Notes: generated by a model not told the origin, from the letters alone. Numbered from the stretch's first letter, positions 43,376 through 53,198 are shown. The stretch is 64,000 nucleotides of DNA from Rhizobium johnstonii 3841 (GCF_000009265.1 NC_008380.1:3229501-3293500); one strand, 5' to 3'. A program made the numbers and translations.

Positions 43376-44113
43376 TTATGGGCTCGCGCCAGCCAACCGC
43401 AAGAGTTCATCATTTTCGTTTACAACGCCTTCCGTCAGCCGGGCGGCGGCAATCAGGGGAAGCCAGGCGAGAATGCCGCTGACCTCCGACCCAGTGAGCG
43501 AGGCGTAAGTTTCGACATAATCCATCGCCCGGTCCGGCATCGCATGGTGCAACAGGACGTATGTTCGGCAGACATCGGCCAGAGGATTGCCGCAGCAGGC
43601 GTCGAGCCAATCGACGATCATAAACCCCTGCCCCGAGCCGTGAATATTCCACGGGTGTAAATCGCCGTGACACACCCTGTCACCATCTGGCAGGGATTCG
43701 AGTTGCGCCAGAAGCCGATTTCTGGATGAAGAATCCAAGTGCTCGGCCCGGCGGATCCTGGCGAAAAGCCTCGCCATGAGAGACGGCAACCCGTCGCCCG
43801 GCTTTTCGTGAATGCTTCGATGCAGTTGCGCCATTTCTTCAAGCGGCGCCCTTCCTGCCGTCGAGACGAATTGGTCGGCAAAACAGGAGTTGGGCGCGCG
43901 ATCCATCAACACGCCCCAGCGCCCATCGAATTCGCCGACCGCGTGGACTTTTGGCGCCGGCAGCGCGAGCCTCTCAAGGATCGACAGGTTCGCGGCCTCC
44001 CTGAATGACGATGCCTTGGATGCGGCTGGTCTGTACAGCTTCAGCGCCAAGGCCCCATATTCGAAGACCTCGGCCTCTTTACCCGAACCAAGGAGCCGAC
44101 CGATTTCGATCAT
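43376..44113 (-). CDS. APH-type phosphotransferase (kinase-like) protein
   Basis: 245 residues. The N-lobe reads LGSGKEAEVFEYGALALKLY with the ATP Lys. The catalytic loop CHGDLHPWNIHGSGQ and the metal site FMIVDWLDACCGNPLADV are those of aminoglycoside/choline-type kinases. GGAGG before ATG 44113 fixes the start. Substrate cannot be told from sequence; such genes are not proof of antibiotic resistance. Confidence 0.87.
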   Translation of the reverse strand: MIEIGRLLGSGKEAEVFEYGALALKLYRPAASKASSFREAANLSILERLALPAPKVHAVGEFDGRWGVLMDRAPNSCFADQFVSTAGRAPLEEMAQLHRSIHEKPGDGLPSLMARLFARIRRAEHLDSSSRNRLLAQLESLPDGDRVCHGDLHPWNIHGSGQGFMIVDWLDACCGNPLADVCRTYVLLHHAMPDRAMDYVETYASLTGSEVSGILAWLPLIAAARLTEGVVNENDELLRLAGASP

Positions 44114-44364
44114 TGCGGTGCCTCCGTCTGAATTCAGCAGGTGGATGGTGATCTCGCGAAAAATGCCGCGATCACCGCCATCGCAGTTTGCCACGGTCGA
44201 CCAAAACAGGTGAGCGAAATTGTCGAGGCAGCACCTGCAGGTGGCACGCTTGGCCGGCGGCCATAGGCCTCCAAAGAGACGCCGGGCGCTTGCATCTGGA
44301 CGCGCTCCATGCGTTGGATTCGTCCTTAAACTAATCCGGATAATTTGTCAGAGGAGCGTCGACG

Positions 44365-44979
44365 ATGAAGACCGCCATCATATTCGACTGTGAATTTCTT
44401 TGCCTGGAAGGCTCGCAACGCAGATTTTGGTGCGCGGCCCACGATCCCGATCCCGTCATTGCACAGATCGGAGCCGTCAAGCTTGGCCTCGAGGGCGAGT
44501 TTCCGATCCTCGATACGTACAAGTCCTATGTTCGGCCCATCGATCGCTTCGGCAAGAGGTATCCGCTCGATCCTTATTTCACCAATCTGACCGGCATCAC
44601 CGAGGAGGATATCGACACCCATGGCGTGGCGTTGCAGGATGCCCTTTCCGGCGTCGACAGATTCTCGGGCGGCGCCCGGTTTTGGTCGTGGGGCAAGGAC
44701 GAGCTGAACATGTTGGCCATCAGCTGCTATGTCGCCGGCGTTCAGCCTGCCATCCCGGCCCGCCGCTTCGACAACGCCGTCAAGCTTCTCGTCGCTGCGG
44801 GCATGCCGATCGAGGATTTGGCAAAGACGCCCAGCAACAAACTGGCCGACTATTACCAGGTCGAACATCCTCCATTGCGGGGGCATGACGGGCTCGACGA
44901 CGCTCTGTCGATATCATACGCGCTGCAGCATCTGATGAAGATCGCGAAATTGCAGCCCGCGGTTTTCGACCGAATCTGA
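44365..44979 (+). CDS. DEDDh-family 3'-5' exonuclease
   Basis: 204 residues of an RNase T/epsilon-like exonuclease fold. The acidic residues are visible as IIFDCEFL (Asp and Glu), SWGKDELN and the last motif RGHDGLDDALS with His and Asp. The length is that of a single exonuclease domain, without polymerase or helicase parts. AGAGGAG lies upstream. Likely acts on single-stranded nucleic-acid 3' ends; specific role unknown. Confidence 0.87.
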   Translation: MKTAIIFDCEFLCLEGSQRRFWCAAHDPDPVIAQIGAVKLGLEGEFPILDTYKSYVRPIDRFGKRYPLDPYFTNLTGITEEDIDTHGVALQDALSGVDRFSGGARFWSWGKDELNMLAISCYVAGVQPAIPARRFDNAVKLLVAAGMPIEDLAKTPSNKLADYYQVEHPPLRGHDGLDDALSISYALQHLMKIAKLQPAVFDRI

Positions 44980-45006
44980 GGACAGAGAGAGCGTCATGAT
45001 CCTCCA

Positions 45007-45870
45007 CTACCGCGCAAACTTGCGAGCGCCGGCGACGCAGAGGATGACGGCAACGGTCACGGCAAGCATGGCTGAGGTCACAGGCTCGTGCAGCAGGGTT
45101 GCGGCGAGCGCCAGGCCGAAGAACGGCTGGAGCAGCTGCAATTGACCGACGGCGGCGATGCCGCCCTGCGACAGGCCGCGATACCAGAAGATGAAGCCGA
45201 TCAGCATGGAAAACAGCGAGACATAGGCAAGGCCGAGCAGCGCCGGCGCTTCGATGCCTGAGAAGGTCTCCGGCCGATGGAAAAGCGCGACCGCGACCGT
45301 CACCGGCAGCGAAAGCACAAGCGCCCAGGAAATCACCTGCCATCCGCCGAGCGTGCGCGAAAGCCTGCCGCCTTCGGCATAACCGAGGCCGCAGACGACG
45401 ACGGCCGCCAGCATCAGCAGATCACCGACCGGCGAGGCCGTCAGGCCCTGTGTCAATGCGAATCCCGCCACCAGCGCGCTGCCGAGAACGGAGAACAGCC
45501 AGAATGCCGGCTTCGGCCGTTCTCCGCCACGGATCACGCCGAAGATCGCGGTCGCGAGCGGCAGCAGGCCGATGAAGACGATCGAATGGGCTGAGGTGAC
45601 ATGCTGCAGCGCCAGCGCCGTCAGCAAGGGAAAGCCGACAACGACGCCCAGCGCCACGACGGCCAAAGAGAGAATATCACCTCGGCTCGGCCGCTTTTCT
45701 CTGAAAGCAATCAGCAGGCCGAGGGCGAGGAAGCCGGCGATCGCCGCGCGCGCCACAGTGAGGAAAACCGGATCGAACTGCATCACCGCCACGCGCGTGG
45801 CCGGCAGCGATCCGCTGAAGATCACCACCCCGATAAAACCATTGATCCATCCCGATGCCACACGGTCCAT
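45007..45870 (-). CDS. EamA/DMT-family exporter
   Basis: 287 residues with ten membrane helices in two EamA repeats (about 8-135 and 148-283). The repeats have ATRVAVMQFDPVFLTVARAA and LLQPFFGLALAATLLHEP. It is divergent from the MocR gene, a frequent pair in which the regulator controls the exporter. Substrate may be an amino acid, amine or vitamin-like metabolite, as usual for this family. Confidence 0.9.
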   Translation of the reverse strand: MDRVASGWINGFIGVVIFSGSLPATRVAVMQFDPVFLTVARAAIAGFLALGLLIAFREKRPSRGDILSLAVVALGVVVGFPLLTALALQHVTSAHSIVFIGLLPLATAIFGVIRGGERPKPAFWLFSVLGSALVAGFALTQGLTASPVGDLLMLAAVVVCGLGYAEGGRLSRTLGGWQVISWALVLSLPVTVAVALFHRPETFSGIEAPALLGLAYVSLFSMLIGFIFWYRGLSQGGIAAVGQLQLLQPFFGLALAATLLHEPVTSAMLAVTVAVILCVAGARKFAR

Positions 45871-45960
45871 GATGCCCTACACTCCTTCATTCTCTGACTC
45901 TTATCGGCCAACATGGATGGCCATGACAGTGACAATCTGATACGATTTTGCGAAACTGTA

Positions 45961-47370
45961 ATGGTCCAGAAAGCAATACGGATGAACGAGGGACGCACGC
46001 GCGTGGAGATGGTCGCCGCGACGATCAGGCAACGCATCGCCGGGCGCAGCCTGACGCCGGGCGCAAAGCTACCATCTGTGCGGGGGCTGGCCGCGACGTT
46101 GAAGCTGTCGACATCGACAGTCGTCGACGCTTATGAGCGGCTGGTCGCAGAAGGCGCGATCCTGGCAAGGCCGGGTTCGGGATTCTACGTCGCCAACCAG
46201 GCAGCCCCCTTTGCGCTTGCCGAGGTCGGGCCGAAGCTCGACCGCGCGGTCGATCCGTTCTGGATATCGCGGCAATCGCTGGAGGCGGGCGAAGCCGACC
46301 TGAAGCCCGGCTGCGGCTGGCTGCCGCCCTCCTGGCTACCGGGGGACGGCATGCGCCGCGGGCTGAGAACGCTTGCCCGCGCCGACGGGCCGGCGCTCGC
46401 CGACTACGGCTCGCCGCTCGGCTTGCCGCAACTGCGCCAGCTGATTTCCCGCCGCATGAGCGAACGGGGGATCGAAGCCTCCCCTGATCAAATCATGCTG
46501 GCCGATTCCGGCACGCAGGCAATCGATCTGCTCTGCCGTTTCCTGCTGGAACCCGGCGACACGGTGCTGGTCGACGATCCCTGCTATTTCAATTTCCATG
46601 CGCTGCTACGCGCCCATCGGGCAAAGATCGTCAGCGTACCCTACACCGCGTCCGGTCCCGATGTCGAACTGTTTGCGCAAGTCGTCGCCGATGAGCGGCC
46701 GCGGCTCTACATCACCAACTCCGCCATCCACAATCCGACCGGCGCAACCTTGTCTCCCGTTACGGCTCACCGGGTTCTAAAACTCGCCGACCAGTTCGAC
46801 CTGACCATCATCGAGGACGATATCTTCGCCGACTTCGAGCACACGCCGGCGCCCCGCCTTGCCGCCTTCGACGGGCTCGAGCGGGTCATCCACATCGGCA
46901 GCTTCTCGAAGACCCTGTCGGCCTCGGCCCGCTGCGGCTTCGTCGTGGCCAAGCCGGAATGGATCGACGGCCTGACGGACCTGAAGATCGCCACCTCCTT
47001 CGGCGGCGGCCGGCTGACGGCGGAACTGGTGCTGAACGTCTTGAGCGACGGCAGCTATCGCAAACACATCGAGACGCTGAGACACCGGCTCTCCCGAGCG
47101 ATGAGCGAGGTCTCGGCCAAGCTGAAGGGCTTAGGGATAACGCCCTGGCTGGAGCCCCAGGCTGGAATGTTCCTCTGGTGCCGGCTGCCCGACGGCATCG
47201 ATGCGGCTGATGTGGCGCGAGCCGCATTGGAAAAGAGGATCGTTTTGGCTCCCGGAAATGCATTCAGCCTGTCGCAATCGGCAACGAATTTCATGCGCTT
47301 CAACGTGTCTCAAACGCTCGATCCGCGTGTCTTCGAGGTGCTGGGCGATATCCTGGCAGGAAGAGGATGA
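45961..47370 (+). CDS. MocR-type regulator (GntR HTH fused to aminotransferase fold)
   Basis: About 469 residues. The winged HTH (about 15-80) reads TRVEMVAATIRQRIAGRSLT, LPSVRGLAATLKLSTSTVVD. A fold type I aminotransferase-like domain follows, with the PLP Lys in IGSFSKTLSASARCGF (near residue 316) and NPTGATLSP. It is a PLP-sensing or aminated-ligand-sensing regulator of the divergent EamA exporter. Starts at 45913 and 45982 are also in frame; none has a strong ribosome site. Confidence 0.92.
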   Translation: MVQKAIRMNEGRTRVEMVAATIRQRIAGRSLTPGAKLPSVRGLAATLKLSTSTVVDAYERLVAEGAILARPGSGFYVANQAAPFALAEVGPKLDRAVDPFWISRQSLEAGEADLKPGCGWLPPSWLPGDGMRRGLRTLARADGPALADYGSPLGLPQLRQLISRRMSERGIEASPDQIMLADSGTQAIDLLCRFLLEPGDTVLVDDPCYFNFHALLRAHRAKIVSVPYTASGPDVELFAQVVADERPRLYITNSAIHNPTGATLSPVTAHRVLKLADQFDLTIIEDDIFADFEHTPAPRLAAFDGLERVIHIGSFSKTLSASARCGFVVAKPEWIDGLTDLKIATSFGGGRLTAELVLNVLSDGSYRKHIETLRHRLSRAMSEVSAKLKGLGITPWLEPQAGMFLWCRLPDGIDAADVARAALEKRIVLAPGNAFSLSQSATNFMRFNVSQTLDPRVFEVLGDILAGRG

Positions 47371-47457
47371 TGGAAGGTGGGCCGTCGGGGATCGAGCGCC
47401 CTCTTCTCGCGGCGTCCACCAACGCTGATTGTTTAGGAGCGGTATTCACCAACGTCC

Positions 47458-47586
47458 CTCATCCTGAGGCTCGTAGCCCAGAGGGCGAAGCCTCGAAGGA
47501 CACGCCGCAACGCAGCTCCTTGCATGCACCACGCCGGCGCGCCCGCCTCGCCCTTCAACGCCCCTGCGGGGCGCCTCAGGATGAGG
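47458..47586. repeat. Inverted repeat beyond the receiver-protein gene
   Basis: CCTCATCCTGAGGC at 47458-47472 faces GCCTCAGGATGAGG at 47572-47585. Between them are shorter repeats such as CCTCGAAGGAC and GCCCCTGCGGGGC. This is a dispersed repeat of alphaproteobacterial genomes. It lies in the convergent gap after MocR. Confidence 0.8.
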
Positions 47587-47611
47587 CTCTCTTGGGTCCC
47601 GCCGGCGACCA

Positions 47612-48013
47612 TCAAAACGACCGGTGGACCGCCTTGTCGTTGGCAAGGCGCGTCACGCATCCTTCGAGCTTGGCGAGCAGCAGATCGAAGTCGAGCGGCT
47701 TCGTCAGATAGTCCGCCGCTCCGCCACGCAGGCCGGCAAGCGTGTTTTCCCGGTCGGTCAGTGCCGTCAGCAGGATGAAGGGAATATTGGAGAGCTCCGG
47801 GTGATTGATCTGAATTTCCGCCAGAAGCTGGTGCCCATCCATGACAGGCATCGAAATGTCGCTGATGACGATATCGGGCCATTTCGACAGGATCATCTCC
47901 AGCCCTTCGGCGCCGTTCGAGGCCTCGAGCGTCTTATAGCCGGCTTCGCTCAATTCTTCGACGAGGAGGTTCCGGATCTCGACTTCGTCTTCTATGCACA
48001 GGACTGTAACCAT
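47612..48013 (-). CDS. CheY-like single-domain response regulator
   Basis: 133 residues, only a receiver domain. Acidic pair IEDE, phospho-Asp in IVISDISMPVMDG, Thr in FILLTALTD and Lys in YLTKPLDF are intact. No output domain, so it acts by protein contact or as a phosphate relay. It lies 10 bases after the histidine kinase at 48024 and is surely its partner. Confidence 0.92.
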   Translation of the reverse strand: MVTVLCIEDEVEIRNLLVEELSEAGYKTLEASNGAEGLEMILSKWPDIVISDISMPVMDGHQLLAEIQINHPELSNIPFILLTALTDRENTLAGLRGGAADYLTKPLDFDLLLAKLEGCVTRLANDKAVHRSF

Positions 48014-48023
48014 GAGCTCTTCC

Positions 48024-49769
48024 TTAAGCTGCGACTTGTTGATCCGACAATAGAAATTCTATTGGCAGAAGAAGGGTGAATGTTGTGCCTTTGCCGAGTT
48101 CGCTCGTCACCTCGACGGTGCCGCCATGCAGTTCGACGACCTGCTTGACGACGTTGAGACCAATGCCCGTTCCGGCAATGCCCGTCGCGCTGCGGGCGCG
48201 ATAATAGGGCTGGAACAGCTTCGGCAGATCCTCCGCATCCATGCCGATGCCGCTGTCGGAGATGGCGATCTCCACCGTCTTCTCGTCGGCCCGGGCGCGA
48301 ACATGAATATCAGGCGCGTCGGGAGAATATTTGACGGCGTTCGAAATCAGATTGGTGAAGACCTGTTCCATCGCGCTGCGGTCGAACGTCAATATGTCAG
48401 GTACGGGCTCAAGATCGAGATGGAACAGATGCGAGCGGCTGAGATGGCGCTGCCTGTCGCAGCAGGTCACGAGCAGGGCTTTCAGATCGCCTTGGCTGCG
48501 CTTCAGTGTGATCTGTCCGGTTTCGAGCCGGCCGCTGGCGAGGATGCTCTCCATCAGGTCGACCATGCGCACGACAGCGCTGCGGATCACGCCGGCTTTT
48601 TCGTGAACGTAATCGCCGCTGACGTTGGTCGTCGAGCGGCAGAGCCGCTGGGCAGCGGCGTCGATGATGGCGAGCGGCGTGCGAAACTCGTGCGAAGCCA
48701 TGGCGACGAACTGGCGCTGGAGCGCATTCACCTGGCGTTCGTGCACCAGCAGGCGGTCCAGTTCCTCTCTCTGCCTTTCGATCTCGGCCGTTCGATCGGC
48801 CACCATCTCTTCCAGATGGTTGCGGTGGTGGGTGAGCTGCGCCTGGCTGTCCAGCAGGGTCAGCGAGGTCCGATGCAGACCTCGTCCGAGCCAGAAGACG
48901 ACGGCGATCAGCAGCGCCAGGCAGCCGAGCCCCGCCGGCGCAATCTGTTTAAGCAGCATGAATCCGGGCAGGATAGGCGGCCACACGAGGTAACCGATCG
49001 TGCCGCCGTCATCGGACAACACAGGCACCTGCGCCCGCTCGTCCTCACCTTTCGACGGCGCGAAGTGCAAGCCTTCGAGCCGCGCATAATGGGCGATGCT
49101 TTCGGCAGCCTTTCCATCGAGGAACGTGACCGAGACGGCGATGAACTCCTGGCCCGCCTCGATCTGCATCCGGGCCGAGCTCGGCAGAATAGGACGCGCG
49201 CTTGCTATCGCCGGCCTGTTGCCGATCATGATCGTCCGAACCTTGGCCAGTTGACCGAGCGCTTCGGCGCCAGGTTTTGCAGCCGGCTCGACGAGAACGG
49301 CGCGCATCTCACCGGCGAGAGCGGTCACTTCTCGGCCGTCGTCGTCACCGAGCCGCGGCAGCATGGCATCCGCGCCGTCGCGGAACGCAAACATCAGGCG
49401 ATTGGTATCGTCGAAGATATAGGTCCTGTCGTGCCCGAAATACCGGCTCGTCCACTGGCCGACATTCTCGAGCAGCCATTCATGGTTCCGCTGCTTCGCG
49501 TAAAGGAAGGCATCGTCCCATTTGGTGACGCTTTCCTGCTCCCGGGGAAGTGCCGCGATCTGCTCTTCCAGTCCTTGGCGGACGAAGTCAGCCTGCCGGC
49601 GCAGGGAGAGATCATCGACCTTCACCGCCGCGATCCACGCAAATCCGCACAGCAATGCAGCCGCCGCGCAGGTGAGCGTCACCAAGACGAATGTAATGTG
49701 GGATGTGAGCCCGACCTTCAATACCTGCAACCTTTTGATGGCGCCCGCTGCCGAGAAATTGACACGCAA
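48024..49769 (-). CDS. Sensor histidine kinase with CHASE4-type periplasmic domain
   Basis: 581 residues. TM1 is near 24-50, then a periplasmic CHASE4-like domain (WDDAFLYAKQRNHEWLLENV is the family mark), TM2 near 270-292 and a coiled coil (LEEMVADRTAEIERQREELD). The catalytic parts follow: MASHEFRTPLAIID (H-box), NLISNAVKYSP (N-box), SDSGIGM (G1) and GTGIGLNVVKQ (G2). It is cotranscribed with the single-domain receiver gene. Confidence 0.93.
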   Translation of the reverse strand: MRVNFSAAGAIKRLQVLKVGLTSHITFVLVTLTCAAAALLCGFAWIAAVKVDDLSLRRQADFVRQGLEEQIAALPREQESVTKWDDAFLYAKQRNHEWLLENVGQWTSRYFGHDRTYIFDDTNRLMFAFRDGADAMLPRLGDDDGREVTALAGEMRAVLVEPAAKPGAEALGQLAKVRTIMIGNRPAIASARPILPSSARMQIEAGQEFIAVSVTFLDGKAAESIAHYARLEGLHFAPSKGEDERAQVPVLSDDGGTIGYLVWPPILPGFMLLKQIAPAGLGCLALLIAVVFWLGRGLHRTSLTLLDSQAQLTHHRNHLEEMVADRTAEIERQREELDRLLVHERQVNALQRQFVAMASHEFRTPLAIIDAAAQRLCRSTTNVSGDYVHEKAGVIRSAVVRMVDLMESILASGRLETGQITLKRSQGDLKALLVTCCDRQRHLSRSHLFHLDLEPVPDILTFDRSAMEQVFTNLISNAVKYSPDAPDIHVRARADEKTVEIAISDSGIGMDAEDLPKLFQPYYRARSATGIAGTGIGLNVVKQVVELHGGTVEVTSELGKGTTFTLLLPIEFLLSDQQVAA

Positions 49770-49856
49770 AGGTTGACGGACCGTGAATTATGCGCTCCCG
49801 CGCGGGTCCGCGGCAGGTCTCCGATAGGCATTCCGCAATCGTTGAGGGAGAAGCAC

Positions 49857-50393
49857 ATGGATGCAGCAGCATTGTCGGATACGCCAGGCATCAGGATCGA
49901 GCCGATCGCTGCCGCCCATATCGACAGCTTTCATCATGCGCTCGACCTGGTCGCGCGGGAGAAAAAATACCTTTCCATGCTGGAAGCAACTCCACTGCCG
50001 CAGACGCGTGAGTTCGTGATGGGCATGATTGAGAAAGGCAATCCGCAATTCGTTGCCATCGCTCAAGACCAAGTCGTCGGTTGGTGCGATATCAGCCGGC
50101 ATTTTTTCCCGTCGCACGCCCATCGCGGAAAACTCGGAATGGGGATCCTTCCCGCCTATCGGGGCAAGGGTCTCGGACGAAGGCTCATCGAGACGACATT
50201 GAGAGCCGCGCAGAAAGGCGGTTTCGCCAGGGTTGAACTCGATGTTTACGAAGACAACGCCCGTGCTATCGCCCTCTACGAAAAGATGGGATTTGCCCGC
50301 GAAGGCATCGTCCGGCGTGCGGCACGCATCGACGATCGGTTCATCGATGCGATCAGCATGGCGCTTTTGTTCGATGAGCGCTCCTTCTCATAG
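49857..50393 (+). CDS. GNAT-family N-acetyltransferase
   Basis: 178 residues. The acetyl-CoA motif is MGILPAYRGKGLGRRLIE and the C-terminal motif is ELDVYEDNARAIALYEKMGF, close to RimI/phosphinothricin-acetyltransferase-like proteins. GAGGGAGAAGC precedes ATG 49857. It is divergent from the CHASE4 kinase gene with about 90 bases between. Substrate unknown. Confidence 0.92.
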   Translation: MDAAALSDTPGIRIEPIAAAHIDSFHHALDLVAREKKYLSMLEATPLPQTREFVMGMIEKGNPQFVAIAQDQVVGWCDISRHFFPSHAHRGKLGMGILPAYRGKGLGRRLIETTLRAAQKGGFARVELDVYEDNARAIALYEKMGFAREGIVRRAARIDDRFIDAISMALLFDERSFS

Positions 50394-50692
50394 ATCCTGA
50401 TATCGCCGTCGATTTCTGAAAAAGCTCCCGCAAGCCCGACTGATCATCATTTTGGCCTGCCTAATGCCCAGTGCGCCTGCGGCGCAATTAAACTGATAGT
50501 CAGCGACTGGATTTCTCTGCCCCAGACATGCATTTCAAACCGGTCCTACTCAATATGCCCGATGCGGCACCCCCCACCTTAGTCACAGTATGCGGACATG
50601 AAGAGAACAGCTATGCGTGGGCGATCGGGTAACCGCCCGCCCCTGCCCACCTCTTCTTGGACGATGGACGAAACGAAGGAAGGAACGGTTGG
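50394..50692. other. Intergenic stretch without recognised features
   Basis: About 300 bases. GCGCCTGCGGCGC near 50470 is a small hairpin. I see no gene or known repeat. Confidence 0.4.
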
Positions 50693-51274
50693 ATGAAACT
50701 TTACTCTGCGCCCGGATTCTCCAGCTTGGCGGACCACATCGCGATGCTGGAGGCTGGAATTCAATTCGACCTGGTCAAGGTCGACCTAGAGACGAAGCAG
50801 ATTGAAGGGGGCGGCCGATACATGGACATCAATCCGACGGGCTATGTGCCCGCCCTTATGTTCGACGATGGTGAGATGCTGACCGAAAATGTTGCCATCC
50901 TGGCTTGGATCGCCGACCGCGCACCGGAGTTGGCACCGCAGGGTCATCTGGGCCGCGTCCGCCTGCTTGAGATGCTGAGCTTTATCGCAACCGAGATTCA
51001 CAAGCGCTTTCCCACCTACCTATCGCTTCCGGAGGAAGTCAGGGAGCCGACGGGCCAGCAAATAGTGCACTGGTTCGGCTTCGTCGCCGGCCGACTTGAG
51101 CGGGGTTATCTGTTCGGAGAGACCTTCACGGTCGCTGATGCCTATCTTTTCCAACTCGCGTGGGGCGCAGCTCAACTCGGGTTCGCTCTGCCCGAGCCGT
51201 TAGGCGAATACATCGCACGGATAGAACAACGGCCGGCGGTGCAAGCCGCGCTGCACCGCGAGGGCCTGGCATGA
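50693..51274 (+). CDS. Glutathione S-transferase
   Basis: 193 residues. The thioredoxin-like N-terminal domain reads MKLYSAPGFSSLADHIAMLE with Ser/Cys-position Ser, then the glutathione-binding NPTGYVPALMFDDGEMLTENVA. The all-helical C-domain holds FTVADAYLFQLAWGA, the conserved N-capping box. It matches the bacterial beta/GstA-type class. The stop overlaps the next gene's start (ATGA), pairing it with the alpha/beta hydrolase. GGAAGGAACGG precedes the ATG. Confidence 0.92.
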   Translation: MKLYSAPGFSSLADHIAMLEAGIQFDLVKVDLETKQIEGGGRYMDINPTGYVPALMFDDGEMLTENVAILAWIADRAPELAPQGHLGRVRLLEMLSFIATEIHKRFPTYLSLPEEVREPTGQQIVHWFGFVAGRLERGYLFGETFTVADAYLFQLAWGAAQLGFALPEPLGEYIARIEQRPAVQAALHREGLA

Positions 51275-52125
51275 GCGGGCTGATGATCCGCACTGACGGG
51301 GTCGAGCTCGCGACGCAGAGCTTCGGCAATCCGAACCAGCCGCCACTACTTCTGATCATGGGCGGAATGGCGTCGATGCTGTGGTGGCCGGAGGAATTCT
51401 GCGGTCGGCTCGCCGAACCGGGTCGCTTCGTGATCCGCTACGACCAGCGCGATTCCGGCCTTTCGACCAAATATCCGCCCGGTCGGCCCGGCTACACCTT
51501 CGAGGACGCCGTCGATGACGTGTTCCGTGTGCTCGACGGCTATGGAATCCCGAACGCTCATATCGTCGGCTTTTCCCTTGGCGGCATGGTCGGGCAGGCG
51601 GCCGCACTGAAGAGCCCGGAACGCGTGCTTTCCCTAACGGCGATCAGTACCTCGCCGGTCGGTGTGGATACATCCCATTTCCCTCCGAGCGGCGAGGGCT
51701 GGCTGGAACATATGGCCGTGGAGGCGGACTGGTCGGACCGGGCGGACGCAGTCGCGTACCTGATCGAGGATGCGCGCCTGACCGCCGGAACGACACATCC
51801 ATTCGACGAAGCCGGAACTCGAGCCTTCCTCGAACGGGACTTCGACCGCTCCGGAGGCTATCTGAGCGCCACCAACCACAGCGTCCTCTTTGAGATCGGC
51901 GAGACATGGCGGGGTCGGCTCGACGAGATGAAGGTACCGCTTCTCGTCCTTCACGGCACCGCCGATCCGGTCTTTCCGCCGACGCACGGAGAGACACTCG
52001 CGCGGACTGTGACAGATGCGAAGTTCGTGAAGATCGAAGGTGGCGGCCACGAACTTCATCCCGGAGATTGGGAAGAGATCATTTCCGCCATCGACGAACA
52101 TGTCGCAAGATCGATGTGCGTCTAG
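51271..52125 (+). CDS. Alpha/beta hydrolase
   Basis: 284 residues. Catalytic triad candidates: Ser in HIVGFSLGGMVGQ, Asp in LVLHGTADPVFP and His in EGGGHEL. The oxyanion region is LLLIMGGMASMLWWP. It belongs to the group with aclacinomycin-methylesterase-like (RdmC) hydrolases. Coupled by 4-base overlap to the GST, so both may act on the same electrophilic or ester substrate. Confidence 0.9.
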   Translation: MSGLMIRTDGVELATQSFGNPNQPPLLLIMGGMASMLWWPEEFCGRLAEPGRFVIRYDQRDSGLSTKYPPGRPGYTFEDAVDDVFRVLDGYGIPNAHIVGFSLGGMVGQAAALKSPERVLSLTAISTSPVGVDTSHFPPSGEGWLEHMAVEADWSDRADAVAYLIEDARLTAGTTHPFDEAGTRAFLERDFDRSGGYLSATNHSVLFEIGETWRGRLDEMKVPLLVLHGTADPVFPPTHGETLARTVTDAKFVKIEGGGHELHPGDWEEIISAIDEHVARSMCV

Positions 52126-52181
52126 TAACAGAGACAAGCCAAATGGCAATTCAGATATTGGGTCGTGCCCGGCCACTCCCC

Positions 52182-53096
52182 CTATCGGGCGAAAGCCTCG
52201 AACGGATTGTCGTGGGTCAGGCGCATCAGGGTGCCGTCGTCTATGCCCCGCCGTTTCAGCTCGGGCAGCAAGACGGTAGAAAGATGCGTATACGGTTTGG
52301 GTATCCCGCCCATCGGCTGCGCCGGATCGAACCAGCCGCGGTCATGGCTCAGCAATAAGCGATCGCCGCAGCCCGCCTCCAGCGCCTTGATCACCAGCTC
52401 CGCCACCTCGTTGTCCCCCGCCCGGCCGACATGGTCATACTCGATCCAGGCGCCGCGGTCGGCGACGGCGACATTAAGGGCGAAGTCCTGTTCTTCCTGC
52501 GTGTGGATCGAGATGAACCTGTCGGCCCGGTAGCCCTCCGCCTCGATGACATCGAGCTGATCCATGACGACCCGTCCCCTGATCGTATGACTGCCGATGA
52601 CGGCGTCCGTCTGCACCGCCGCGCGCGCGGCGGCCCGCAGGATTTTCGTCTCGAGCGCCGTCATACCGTCATCGCCGGCGCTGAGCTTGATCCAGCCTGC
52701 CTGGAACCCGGTCTCGTCGATCTGCTCCGTCAGCTCGCGGAGCATCCATGCCTCCAGCTCCTTCTCGGAAGCATGGCCGATCCATTCGGGAATCCAGGGC
52801 TCGCGGTAATTGCCGGTGGGCACGACGATCGGAAAATCCGTCGCAAGCGACACGGCAAGATCGATATCCGCGCGGCGTCCGACGCCGCCCGTCGAGCATT
52901 CGACCAGTGCCGTCACCCCGAGCTTTTTGATCCGCTCGATCTCGGGGGCCATCAGCCGAACGACGTCTTCGATCTCTGCTTCGGCATAACCGGGCTGGTC
53001 GGGCGTCCTGAGGTCGACGAAGACGTGCTCGTGCGGCAGGATCATCCCAAGTTCGGATTTGCTCTTAGGCCCGAGCGTCGTGCGCAGATGTTTCAA
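52182..53096 (-). CDS. Phosphotriesterase-family metal hydrolase
   Basis: 304 residues from a TTG start with GGGGGAGAGAC just before it. The PTE barrel shows the binuclear metal ligands: HEH in MILPHEHVFVDL, a bridging Lys in AGWIKLSAGDDG, His in VIGSHTIRG, His in RFISIHTQEE and Asp in LLLSHDRGWFDP. Members are lactonases, phosphotriesterases or deacetylase-like enzymes; this could be any of these. It stands alone. Confidence 0.9.
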   Translation of the reverse strand: MKHLRTTLGPKSKSELGMILPHEHVFVDLRTPDQPGYAEAEIEDVVRLMAPEIERIKKLGVTALVECSTGGVGRRADIDLAVSLATDFPIVVPTGNYREPWIPEWIGHASEKELEAWMLRELTEQIDETGFQAGWIKLSAGDDGMTALETKILRAAARAAVQTDAVIGSHTIRGRVVMDQLDVIEAEGYRADRFISIHTQEEQDFALNVAVADRGAWIEYDHVGRAGDNEVAELVIKALEAGCGDRLLLSHDRGWFDPAQPMGGIPKPYTHLSTVLLPELKRRGIDDGTLMRLTHDNPFEAFAR

Positions 53097-53138
53097 AGTC
53101 TCTCCCCCTACCGTCGCACTGGCTTGGCGTACAGCCCT

Positions 53139-53188
53139 ACTGCATAATTCCTTAAATCGGAATCGATTTAAGGATAAAATTATGCAGC
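53139..53188. repeat. Intergenic palindrome (CTGCATAATTCCTTAAATCG family)
   Basis: CTGCATAATTCCTTAAATCG pairs with CGATTTAAGGATAAAATTATGCAG around GAAT. A common Rhizobium palindrome. It is upstream of the phosphotriesterase-family gene and so could affect its expression. Confidence 0.85.
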
Positions 53189-53198
53189 CATTCAAAGT

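Noticed and set aside
43376..44113. Antibiotic-resistance kinase
   Set aside because: Only the general APH fold is shown; such genes in soil bacteria mostly have other or unknown substrates.
48126..50393. 755-codon open frame on the plus strand, opposite the CHASE4 kinase
   Set aside because: It is the GC-rich shadow of the kinase gene that runs into the true GNAT gene at 49857; only the GNAT part has family motifs.
50394..50692. Possible small RNA or tRNA in the gap before the GST gene
   Set aside because: No cloverleaf, no clear promoter and no terminator hairpin with a U-tract.
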